Assembly: GCA_964429805.1 (NCBI GenBank)
Contig: CAYSDH010000088.1
Span: forward strand, 1 to 11,992
Length of the DNA: 11,992 bases
From: CAYSDH01 sp964429805
GTDB taxonomy: Bacteria; Bacteroidota; Bacteroidia; Flavobacteriales_D; JABDKJ01
Direction: 5' to 3'
This document shows, in pieces, positions 1 through 6,320 of this stretch; positions within the stretch are counted from its first letter, which is position 1, and every line of letters begins with the position of its first letter. The notes beneath the pieces were generated by a model. The model was not told the DNA's origin. It did no database searches and saw nothing but the letters and a program-made list of their open reading frames with translations. The position numbers and the translations under genes are program-made.

Positions 1-145
1 CCGCGAAGCAATATGGACTCATAAACGGATAAACCTCCATCTTAGGATCAAGACTCAACCACCTCTGCGCAACTTTTCTATCGCCATGCACAACTCTCAG
101 AGTCGGCTCTTGTCGTTCCAGTATGTCCAGTCTGAGGCATCCCAT
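1..145 (-). CDS. RHS repeat-associated core protein, N-terminal part, cut by the window edge
   Basis: Read on the minus strand from the ATG at 143-145, 48 codons stay open to the left edge. The peptide starts MGCLRLDILERQEPTLRVVH and continues through RWLSLDPKMEVYPFMSPYCF. The RxLSxDP...YPxxSPY segment is the hallmark of the RHS-associated core C-terminus, which in the longer RHS gene of this window reads FLSTDPLAADYPNLSPYAYV. Short orphan RHS tips beginning MGCLKL are common in Bacteroidota, from family knowledge. Such proteins carry a variable, often toxic C-terminal domain after the core; here that part is outside the window, so its activity is unknown. The core is reached within 40 residues, so the long YD-repeat shell of a full RHS protein is missing. 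It could be an orphan toxin tip or a truncated remnant. No strong ribosome binding site is seen upstream. Confidence 0.75.
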   Translation of the reverse strand, partial: MGCLRLDILERQEPTLRVVHGDRKVAQRWLSLDPKMEVYPFMSPYCFA

Positions 146-242
146 TGGGTTTGCAAGTTACTCTTTCCCCAGCTTTTTTTTCATTTGAAAAAGGGTCTTC
201 AGTTGAAAAAAAAAAGAGTGTACGCATGTGCAATGGGTCGAG

Positions 243-307
243 CCTGAGTAAGATGAAGTGGCTTCGGCTTGTGTGCTGGCCTGTGTGGCCGCTTCATCTT
301 ACTCGGG
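243..307. repeat. Long 20-bp-stem hairpin
   Basis: Left arm 243-262 pairs with right arm 288-307 over 20 positions, with two G-T wobbles and no other mismatch. The loop is 25 nt (263-287). The core of the arms is GAGTAAGATGAAG and CTTCATCTTACTC. This is the longest clean stem in the left gene-free region. It is not followed by a T run on either strand, so it is not a normal intrinsic terminator. Confidence 0.75.
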
Positions 308-433
308 CATCCAAGCGCGATCCTGACCAAGATCGAAGAGCCTCTATCCCTTGCGCGCGGGAGGTTGCTCCGTACTCCTGTGGGATGTCTGTCGATTCTG
401 TTCTCAGTTGATTCTGTGGACTAAAGGAAGAAG

Positions 434-498
434 AGCCTTCAGCTAAAAAAGGCTGGGCTAGATCGCGATGAGTGAGGCACGAACGGATCGCGGACTAG
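434..498. repeat. Two adjacent hairpins
   Basis: AGCCTT (434-439) pairs with AAGGCT (449-454) around a 9-nt loop. Immediately after, CTAGATCGCGAT (458-469) pairs with ATCGCGGACTAG (487-498) with one mismatch and one wobble around a 17-nt loop. Back-to-back stems in a gene-free, purine-rich stretch are what suggest folded RNA here. Confidence 0.6.
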
Positions 499-617
499 AC
501 CAAGCTTGCGAGCCGCCTGCGAGTAGAGCAAGGGTGGGACAGCCAAAGCCATGAGGAACGAAGGGCGAGCTGGCGCATATGTAGAAGGACAGCGAACGGA
601 GACGGAGAGTAACGGAG

Positions 618-799
618 TCGAGGCTCGATGGCCGCACTACACAAGGCTGACCGACTTATCCGCTAGAGCGGAGCGGAAGCAAATAAACCAACTCAGCCGC
701 AGCCCGCAGCGACCCGCAGGTGAGCAAAAAGTGGCAGCGGGTAGACTGGTCCAGCTGCTGAACGCAGCGCAGCTTTAGCGAAGTGGAGAGAAGCGGCTG
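618..799. repeat. Cluster of short inverted repeats
   Basis: Perfect or near-perfect inverted repeats lie at 618-628 (TCGAG, CTCGA), 659-672 (TCCGCT, AGCGGA) and 753-774 (AGCTGC, GCAGCT). A long-range pair joins 694-700 and 793-799 (CAGCCGC, GCGGCTG). The 659-672 palindrome contains AGCGGA, which resembles the GCNAGCGGR tail of the right-hand hairpin family but lacks its full form. Confidence 0.45.
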
Positions 800-880
800 G
801 CCAGGATAGACGAGCTGCGTGACAACTGACCGAGGAACGCATGGAAGGTGACAAGCTGCGAGGTACGAGCACCCGTTGGG

Positions 881-941
881 CAGTGCAGCTCTCTGTTCAT
901 TCATTTGAAAAATAAACACGCGAGAACAGAGTGCTGTGCTG
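881..941. repeat. 18-bp-arm hairpin
   Basis: Positions 881-898 pair with 924-941. The inner eight base pairs (CTCTGTTC with GAACAGAG) are perfect; the outer ten include two wobbles and one mismatch. The 25-nt loop contains ATTCATTT, which also occurs in the hairpin element at 10096-10146, a hint that the two regions share an element type. Confidence 0.7.
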
Positions 942-1009
942 GCTTGGCGACTTGCATGCTGACGACCGAAGGCGGAACTCCGCTCTTCCTGTTCGTTCAT
1001 TCTTTGGAC

Positions 1010-1387
1010 TCAGTTGGTCTTTTGGTAGTACAGGAAGTCCAGCTCCTTGATTTTCTTGAAGTAGGTATCTGCACTGATCAAAGGGATGTCCATGTATATC
1101 GAACTAGCTGCTATGATACAGTCGGGTAACTTCATCTTGTGCGCTTTTCTCAGTTGGATTACTTCACTCTTGATTGCTGTGTTGATATCGATTACCGTGC
1201 AGTCCCCGATGAACTCTTCGATGATCTTCGTGTCCTTCTTTTTCAGGCCTTCATATCCTAAAAGCTCTAACTGAGTAACGAAGGATAGATACAAGTTCTT
1301 CCCCGCCAAAAGCGTGGCCAAGGTCTTATCGCCAGCCAATAGATACAGGACGATATTCGTGTCTACAAAGAGTTTATTACCACTCAT
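1010..1387 (-). CDS. PIN-domain ribonuclease toxin, VapC-like
   Basis: This 125-residue protein is a complete PIN domain of the usual VapC length. The conserved acidic residues are visible: D9 in FVDTN, E41 in TQLELLGY, D89 in LPDCIIA and D107 in ISADTYF. Together they form the metal-binding site of a Mg-dependent ribonuclease, by family knowledge. VapC toxins usually cut tRNA or rRNA when freed from their antitoxin; the target here cannot be inferred. Its ATG overlaps the end of the upstream small gene by 11 bp, the normal layout of a co-translated antitoxin-toxin pair. It is the last gene of the recombinase operon, so it probably acts as a maintenance module for the element. No clear intrinsic terminator follows the stop codon. 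Confidence 0.92.
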   Translation of the reverse strand: MSGNKLFVDTNIVLYLLAGDKTLATLLAGKNLYLSFVTQLELLGYEGLKKKDTKIIEEFIGDCTVIDINTAIKSEVIQLRKAHKMKLPDCIIAASSIYMDIPLISADTYFKKIKELDFLYYQKTN

Positions 1388-1607
1388 CTCTCATCGTTCT
1401 CTGTAATTCCAGAGCATCTTCTTTCAAGGTCAGCACTCCGCAGTAACGCTTCGCATCGATTCCTTTTCCCTTCCTCTTTTTGAAGAGCTTAGCTAGGATC
1501 ACGTCTATCGCTTTCCTGTCGCTCCCTTGTTGTATTACAGCTACCATTTCTCTGTTTTTGCAGACTCTAAAGATACGTCTCATTTCCTTGCTTTGTTGCC
1601 TTTTCAT
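1377..1607 (-). CDS. VapB-like antitoxin partner of the PIN toxin
   Basis: This small basic protein of 76 residues lies directly upstream of the PIN gene and overlaps it by 11 bp. Its end, CGVLTLKEDALELQRTMRDEW, resembles the toxin-wrapping tail of many Bacteroidota antitoxins that pair with PIN toxins (…CGxLxLxEDxLxxQxxMRDEW), from family memory. The N-terminal part is basic (MKRQQSKEMRRIFRVCKNRE) and may contact DNA, but I cannot assign a particular fold. Only 1 bp separates it from the stop codon of the upstream recombinase, so it is probably made by translational coupling rather than from its own promoter, which is unusual for a toxin-antitoxin pair. In this family it would neutralise the nuclease and repress the operon. 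Confidence 0.8.
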   Translation of the reverse strand: MKRQQSKEMRRIFRVCKNREMVAVIQQGSDRKAIDVILAKLFKKRKGKGIDAKRYCGVLTLKEDALELQRTMRDEW

Positions 1608-1608
1608 T

Positions 1609-2472
1609 TCACTGCAGCGGATGCTTCTGCTGGATTGCTGCTTTCAACTCCTCCATTCCTGACTGCTTGTATTGTTCTGTACTCATCGCTCTTCGATGCC
1701 CTGCGAACACTTGGACGATGCGCAGATCGTTTCCGGACTTGAGTAGATGAGCTATTACTGATTGTCTGATCTTGAGCGGTCGCATTCTCTCGCTGGGCTT
1801 CCTTCCTCGGTTGATCTGCCGACTGATCCCGTGGGGCTTTATTCTTGCTCCTTTCTCATTTAACAAGAGTGCTCTTTGCTCTGGATTCTTGCTCAGTTTC
1901 TTTCGTGTTGTTCGGATGTATCGGTGGAGCTGCATGATCTGGGAGGGTTTCAGGTCGAGTGTCCTGCCTCGGTTCTTTGTGTTGCCTTTGATGCGGATGG
2001 TGGCCGCTTCCAGATCCAGATCCTCCATGTCGAGCTGACTGATCTCGAGCACGGTCAGTGCCTGGTGGATCAACAGACTCAGGATGACTCTTTCTCTTTG
2101 TTGGCTTGCTCTCATTTTCTTGCTCGGCTTGTAGCTCTCTACGAACTTCTCTAGGGCCTCCATGCTGTACAAGCTCTGCACATCGATGCTGCGATCGACT
2201 TTATCCTGTAGGCTCATACTGGCACAAGGATGATCCTTTCTCACTCCGATCTCCAGCAGATATCGATAGTAGATCTTGATGCCGAACAGATGATTCTTCA
2301 AGGTCTTTGGATGCTTGCCATCCTTCCTCAGCTCTCCGATATAGTCGAGTACTTCCTTGTATCCGACTTTCTCCGCTCCGTGCTGCCGATCGATGAAGGT
2401 TCTGATGATGTACATGTAGCCTTGTATCGTGGTCGGACTGTAGTTCTTGCGTAGATATTCTTCGAGTGTCAT
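1609..2472 (-). CDS. Tyrosine recombinase with degenerate active site, second of a tandem pair
   Basis: The 287-residue protein has the XerC/XerD-like layout: an N-terminal SAM-like core-binding domain (about 1-90) and a C-terminal catalytic domain (about 105-275). The catalytic set is incomplete. Where the family has GLRxSE, this reads ALTVLE, so Thr140 replaces the first catalytic Arg. The HxxR box reads LKIR, so Leu233 replaces His while Arg236 stays. The later His (GH, H259) and the nucleophile Tyr268 are kept. The reading frame is intact, so this looks like a selected partner rather than a decayed gene, but it is probably weak or inactive as a recombinase alone. Its ATG overlaps the stop of the intact recombinase by 4 bp (ATGA), indicating coupled synthesis. 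It may act as a structural or DNA-binding partner in a mixed complex. Confidence 0.88.
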   Translation of the reverse strand: MTLEEYLRKNYSPTTIQGYMYIIRTFIDRQHGAEKVGYKEVLDYIGELRKDGKHPKTLKNHLFGIKIYYRYLLEIGVRKDHPCASMSLQDKVDRSIDVQSLYSMEALEKFVESYKPSKKMRASQQRERVILSLLIHQALTVLEISQLDMEDLDLEAATIRIKGNTKNRGRTLDLKPSQIMQLHRYIRTTRKKLSKNPEQRALLLNEKGARIKPHGISRQINRGRKPSERMRPLKIRQSVIAHLLKSGNDLRIVQVFAGHRRAMSTEQYKQSGMEELKAAIQQKHPLQ

Positions 2473-3416
2473 CGCTTCATTCCTTTGATCAACTTCCTCC
2501 CGATCCGGGTATAGACCTCTGTACTTTCCAGTTGGCTGTGTCCTAAGAACTCCCTCACTTGCTCCACACTCACACCTCTCTCGATCAAGTGGGTCGCGAT
2601 GCTGTGCCTGAGATTATGGATCGTGATTCTCTTGCTTTCTATCGCTTCATTTCCTGTCCTCATGATCATTGCTCTCAGTCTACCGTTGTAGGTATACTTC
2701 TTCATTCTCCCGCCTCTGCTGTTCAGCATGAAGGCCAGTTGGCCTTTTTTGTAGTCTCTTCCTTTTGTCAGATCCTCACGCTCTTTGTCGTAGTATTCAC
2801 TCAGATCCTCGATCACTTTTCTGCTCATCGGTACAACTCTCCGCTTGCCGCCTTTTCCTCTTCTCACGATCAAGATCCCTTCTCTCAGTTTGATGTCTGC
2901 GATGTCGATGGCCACCAGCTCGCTCACTCTCAGTCCGCAGCCGTAGGCTAGACTCAGGATCGCTCTTTCTTCATGGTTCACGCTCTGATCATATAGCTCT
3001 CTGATCTCTTCTTGGCTCAAGACTTCTCTTGCTTCTCCTTCGTCTCTTTTGGGTGTCGGGAACTTCAAAGCGCTCATCGGATCGATCATGATCCTGCTTT
3101 CTGACTGCAGCATTTTGAAGTAGTGTTTTAAAGCTTGGATATGATGGTGCAGACTCTTCAAGCTCAGCGGCTCTCCTGTCTTTGTATTCGGCCTTTGCTC
3201 TAGATACTGATAGTGTCTTGTGATATGCTCAGGCCTCAGTTCTTCGACTTTCTCGACCCCTTCTGACTCTGCCCAGCTCAGGAACTCATGCAGGTGATTG
3301 TATTTCATTCCCGCTCCTTGATCACTATGCCCCAGCTTACGCAGATGATCCAGGTATCGATCAGCTTCTTTGCAGTACTGACGGCTCTTGGCTAACGCTA
3401 TGATTCTTTTTCTCAC
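2469..3416 (-). CDS. Tyrosine recombinase, catalytically complete, XerC/XerD-like
   Basis: The 315-residue protein has the normal XerC/D length and order: a SAM-like DNA-binding domain (about 10-105) and a catalytic domain (about 130-310). All six catalytic positions are present: R163 in CGLRVSEL, K188 in RRGKGGK, H267 and R270 in HNLRHS, H293 in FLGHS, and nucleophile Y302 in STEVYTR. It should cut and rejoin DNA through a 3'-phosphotyrosine link. The start is GTG at 3414-3416; a stop codon lies in frame two codons upstream, so no earlier start is possible. It heads a four-gene operon with the degenerate recombinase, antitoxin and PIN toxin. Its upstream region holds repeated CTAGCGTTCC sites, one pair forming a dif-like palindrome, which are candidates for its recombination site or operator. 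It is probably the integrase or resolvase of a mobile element. Confidence 0.93.
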   Translation of the reverse strand: MRKRIIALAKSRQYCKEADRYLDHLRKLGHSDQGAGMKYNHLHEFLSWAESEGVEKVEELRPEHITRHYQYLEQRPNTKTGEPLSLKSLHHHIQALKHYFKMLQSESRIMIDPMSALKFPTPKRDEGEAREVLSQEEIRELYDQSVNHEERAILSLAYGCGLRVSELVAIDIADIKLREGILIVRRGKGGKRRVVPMSRKVIEDLSEYYDKEREDLTKGRDYKKGQLAFMLNSRGGRMKKYTYNGRLRAMIMRTGNEAIESKRITIHNLRHSIATHLIERGVSVEQVREFLGHSQLESTEVYTRIGRKLIKGMKR

Positions 3417-3432
3417 CCCTTAACACTATTTC

Positions 3433-3538
3433 GGAACGCGGAACGCTAGCCGATGCTTTTGCTGATTATCAGCGATTTACATTTCATTTATGCGGCCTCT
3501 AGCGTTCCGTTTAGCGTTCCGCCTAGGTGGAACGCTAG
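3433..3538. promoter_or_regulatory. Iteron-like CTAGCGTTCC repeats upstream of the recombinase operon
   Basis: Within 106 bp the 10-mer YTAGCGTTCC occurs four times: inverted at 3440-3449, direct at 3499-3508 and 3511-3520, and inverted at 3529-3538. A partial copy, GGAACGC at 3433-3439, abuts the first. The two direct copies lie 12 bp apart, about one helical turn. Between the outer groups is a perfect inverted repeat, GCTGAT-T-ATCAGC (3461-3473). The stretch fills the 132-bp gap between the primase-helicase stop and the recombinase start, so it must also hold the recombinase promoter unless that operon is read through. It could be iterons of a replication origin, accessory recombinase sites or an operator. 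Confidence 0.75.
3511..3538. other. Candidate tyrosine-recombinase core site (dif-like 11-6-11 palindrome)
   Basis: The 28 bp read as an 11-bp arm TTAGCGTTCCG, a 6-bp centre CCTAGG, and an 11-bp arm TGGAACGCTAG. The arms match as inverted repeats at 9 of 11 positions, and the 6-bp centre is itself palindromic. Two 11-bp arms around a 6-bp centre is the geometry of XerC/XerD dif sites. The arm sequence is not that of known dif sites. It lies 10 bp from the primase-helicase stop codon and about 95 bp from the recombinase start. A dimeric repressor binding site is the main alternative. Confidence 0.5.
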
Positions 3539-3548
3539 GCCATTTTCG

Positions 3549-6167
3549 TCATAGCTGATCGAGTTGCTGATCCAGCTTGTCTTGGATCTTTGCTCTCAGT
3601 GCCTCCAGACTATCCCAGTACGCGATCCGATAGTGATAGCCTCGGTTGGCATGGCCTCCGACTGGATACACATATTCTAGATCCTGCAGTTGCCACATGT
3701 ATGCGTGTTGTCTTGTCCTGCTCACCTTCAGCGCTTGCCTGACTTCTCTCCGTGTAAACTCATATTCTCGACCTCCTTTCTCATTCACGTACGCCTTTAA
3801 CTTTTCATAGAAGTCTCTAAGAGATCCGTCCAGTTCATCCACTTTCAAGACGATGCTATCGAACAAGATTCTGCAGGCGATCCGTAGATCTTCCTTCTCT
3901 GCGATCAGCCTTCCTTGGCTGTCTCTCTTGCGTTGATATTGGTGGAGTATCGTTATCTGCTTGATGAAGCTCTGATAGAGCTGGTTGAGCCTTCTGATCT
4001 TCTGCGCTTCTGCGGGTAGCTTGACTTTATTGGCATATGGATTGACCACTTCGTATGGTTTAATCAGTCTCATGCAGTGTCGTAGGAAGCTGCTCACTTT
4101 CTGTTCCTGACTCGTGTCGATCGATCCGTCTGCTTTCAGGTTCTCGGCTTCTATTATTCTGCTCGTTTGCTCTTCCGACTCGTCCACTGCGATGATCAGG
4201 CAGCGGCTCATGTTGTCCTCGTATACTTCTCCTTTTGTGGTGGCCGATAGCGAAGCGATCGGGCCGTAGACCCGTTTCAGTGCTGCTCTGATATTCCCTT
4301 GCTCGTCCTTCACGCTCGTGCTGCTGTTCAACATTCCTCTGCTCTGCAACTCCCTAAAAGCCAAAAAAGCCTCTTCCTTGAGTCCGTCCAGATCCTCCAT
4401 CACCAGCAGTTTGTTCTCCAGCTCGTGCTCTCCATAGTTGTAAAAACTGCTCTCGGTCACTCTGGTCAGCGGGATCATATCTTCTTCGGGCATCAGCTCG
4501 GATATCTTGCTGATCAGGTGCGTCTTTCCGCTTCCGCTCGTGCCTTGCACGAGTGCGTGTAGCGTGTCGCTCATCTTGTAAGTACTGGCGATCACGTACA
4601 GCAACAGCCGACTTTTTTCCTCTCCTATAACTCCCGCATTTCCGATCAGCTCACTGAGTTTGTGGAAGTAGTCTTTGCTCTTCAGTAGCTCGATGCACTT
4701 GGGCTGGGTGTCTTGTGGGACTTGGATTGTCTTTCGCTCTTCTCTTCTTTCTTCTGTTCTGTTGCTCTCCCGATACTGCTCTAATAATGTCGTCAACTTG
4801 CTCAGATCCTTCTCTATCGTGGCGGCATCTGCTCCGATCATCTCCGCTGCTTTCTTGGCTGCTCCTTCTGCCTGTTTGTGCTCGTAGAGTTCGATTCTTG
4901 TTCTGTAGTCTTCTGCTCCCTTCCATATTTTCAGGCTCACTTTCAGACTGTCGAGTCCTCCCGTTTTAAAGCCTTTGACCGAGTAGCTGGCCGCCTTGCC
5001 TTTGTAGCGGATGTCGCTTGGATTGCTCGTGTCTAGTTCACTTTTTCTTTCATCTGAGTGCGTTTGGGCTTGCTGTACTTCAACTCCCTGCGGGGCAACT
5101 TCCGAAGAAGAAAAAAGGAGTGTTCTGTTGTCGATCAGCTGGTGTAAGATTTCAGGTTCATGGCCGTCCAGTAGACTATTGATATCCTCACCCTCTGGAG
5201 TGTTTACTTTGCTGATTGTGATTCCCTGCAGTTCATCGCTCAAGATCGCTTTGTATTTCTCCGCTGCTTTGTTGCCTCCTTCGTCACCATCAAAAAACAT
5301 TACCACTTCCTCCAGCTCTCTCAGATCAGAGATCGCTTTTCTGTGCTCGTCTGTGAGGCCATTCGTGCCGAACAGGCTCAAGACTTCACACTCCTTCATT
5401 AGCTCCTTTTGCATCAGCAGCGTTGCTGCGTCTACTATCGCCTCAGTCAAGATCAGCTTTCTCGTATCCGATTTCGGATAGCCTGGATAAAGTCCTTGCC
5501 GATCTCTCAGATAGAAGTGCTTGGACTTACTGCTGGTCGTACTTCGGAAGTACATACTGATCACCTTACCTTCTCTATTCTTGAGTGCGAACACGATGCC
5601 TCCCTTTCCGAACGGACTGTATGCTTTTCCTCCTGTGCGGCCGATCATTCCTTTGTCCAGCAGTAGGCCGACCCTCACGCAGCTCTCGATCAGTGCTTTC
5701 TCTTTTCTCGCTCCATGATGGAACTGTCCGCTATTGTAACCGACTTCTATCTGCTCATGATCCAGGTGACGACTCTGCAGATACTCTTGCGCTGGCTTGC
5801 TGTTGTGGACTCCGTTCTTGAAGTAGGTCATCATCTTGCTGAGCACGACCGATCGAGTGAGCTTCTTCATCGCTGTGGCCGTGCCACCCGTGTCACCTCC
5901 GATCAGCTCCTTTGCTTTCACGATTGCTCCGTGCTTGTCGATTCCCTCCTTATGCATGACGAAGTCAATCACGTCTAGACTCTTTCCGTGGGTCGGGCAG
6001 TTGCTACTAAAGCAATACGCAGTATGCGTCTTGTAGTAGACCTTCATGCTAGGAGTCTTGTCGGGATGGAAGGGGCAGCAGAGCTGCAGGTGCTTGTCGG
6101 GTTTCAGATTGTAGTGGCTGAGGACGGTCGCGAGTGTGAGCTGCTCCTTGATGTCTTGGATCTCCAT
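3549..6167 (-). CDS. CHC2 zinc finger / TOPRIM / P-loop primase-helicase of a mobile element
   Basis: From the ATG at 6165-6167 this is 872 residues; an upstream in-frame ATG at 6257 would add 30 residues. I prefer the shorter form because it starts just before the conserved primase part. Residues 31-57 form a CHC2-type zinc site (C31, H34, C52, C57). Residues 235-310 form a TOPRIM fold with Glu242 (LTEAIVDAA) and D293/D295 in FFDGDEGG, the acidic residues that bind metal in primases. A basic, charged linker follows. A P-loop is at 542-549 (GTSGSGKT) with a Walker B at about 587-592 (LLVMED). A winged-helix-like end lies near 800-850. It should make RNA primers and unwind DNA to copy an element, and is the replication protein of the module. 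It is divergent from the XRE regulator, and the recombinase operon follows 132 bp downstream in the same direction. I know of no family member with a proven function to cite. Confidence 0.88.
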   Translation of the reverse strand: MEIQDIKEQLTLATVLSHYNLKPDKHLQLCCPFHPDKTPSMKVYYKTHTAYCFSSNCPTHGKSLDVIDFVMHKEGIDKHGAIVKAKELIGGDTGGTATAMKKLTRSVVLSKMMTYFKNGVHNSKPAQEYLQSRHLDHEQIEVGYNSGQFHHGARKEKALIESCVRVGLLLDKGMIGRTGGKAYSPFGKGGIVFALKNREGKVISMYFRSTTSSKSKHFYLRDRQGLYPGYPKSDTRKLILTEAIVDAATLLMQKELMKECEVLSLFGTNGLTDEHRKAISDLRELEEVVMFFDGDEGGNKAAEKYKAILSDELQGITISKVNTPEGEDINSLLDGHEPEILHQLIDNRTLLFSSSEVAPQGVEVQQAQTHSDERKSELDTSNPSDIRYKGKAASYSVKGFKTGGLDSLKVSLKIWKGAEDYRTRIELYEHKQAEGAAKKAAEMIGADAATIEKDLSKLTTLLEQYRESNRTEERREERKTIQVPQDTQPKCIELLKSKDYFHKLSELIGNAGVIGEEKSRLLLYVIASTYKMSDTLHALVQGTSGSGKTHLISKISELMPEEDMIPLTRVTESSFYNYGEHELENKLLVMEDLDGLKEEAFLAFRELQSRGMLNSSTSVKDEQGNIRAALKRVYGPIASLSATTKGEVYEDNMSRCLIIAVDESEEQTSRIIEAENLKADGSIDTSQEQKVSSFLRHCMRLIKPYEVVNPYANKVKLPAEAQKIRRLNQLYQSFIKQITILHQYQRKRDSQGRLIAEKEDLRIACRILFDSIVLKVDELDGSLRDFYEKLKAYVNEKGGREYEFTRREVRQALKVSRTRQHAYMWQLQDLEYVYPVGGHANRGYHYRIAYWDSLEALRAKIQDKLDQQLDQL

Positions 6168-6320
6168 TGTGGATATTTTCCTTTGTTTCTTTTCAGGAAC
6201 AAAAGAACACCTAAAAGCAAATTGAGCAGACATATGTCCTGCACTCTTTTTCAACAATGAGGAACGTGTTACTGTTCACAAGGCTCTTATGCGGTATTTT
6301 TGCTATGGATATTTTCACCT
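6168..6320. promoter_or_regulatory. Divergent control region between primase-helicase and XRE regulator
   Basis: The two genes face away from each other here. The 11-mer TGGATATTTTC occurs twice on the plus strand, at 6170-6180 and 6306-6316. Each copy sits 2-4 bp from a start codon, the first beside the primase ATG (6165-6167) and the second beside the XRE ATG (6321). A regulator binding both would block both genes, which fits an XRE-type switch. GAAC (6262-6265) and GTTC (6274-6277) form a further weak inverted pair. No -33/-7 Bacteroidota promoter stands out with confidence. Confidence 0.5.

Larger units (their letters stand above)
146..1009. other. Gene-free region rich in inverted repeats
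   Basis: About 860 bp between the RHS tip and the PIN gene show no convincing gene. Short open frames exist on both strands but resemble no family I know and lack a good start. The stretch has an A10 run at 206-215, a T8 run near 174-181, and many inverted repeats: long hairpins at 243-307 and 881-941 and smaller ones at 434-454, 458-498, 618-628, 659-672 and 753-774. A longer-range pair is CAGCCGC at 694-700 with GCGGCTG at 793-799. From about 460 to 860 the plus strand is rich in purines. A structured noncoding RNA, or a pile of decayed REP-like elements related to those at 9.4-11.2 kb, would both fit. I match it to no named RNA family. Confidence 0.6.

Noticed and set aside
206..215. A10 and A12 runs as poly-A tails of retroposed copies
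   Set aside because: The runs do not follow the 5'-truncated fragments in the needed orientation, and no reverse transcriptase is present.
145..1000. Open frames of 75-114 codons in the left gene-free region
   Set aside because: The peptides are low in recognisable features, overlap long hairpins, and overlap each other on opposite strands.
146..1009. Group II intron remnant
   Set aside because: I could not find a domain V-like hairpin or any intron-encoded protein fragment.
4651..4926. Minus-strand frame of 91 codons inside the primase-helicase gene
   Set aside because: It is a frame-shifted shadow of the charged linker, rich in Arg, with no start signal.
6168..6257. Extra 30 residues at the N-terminus of the primase-helicase
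   Set aside because: The extra peptide (MLKKSAGHMSAQF and on) precedes the usual family start. The ATG at 6165-6167 sits just before the conserved part. The longer form stays possible.
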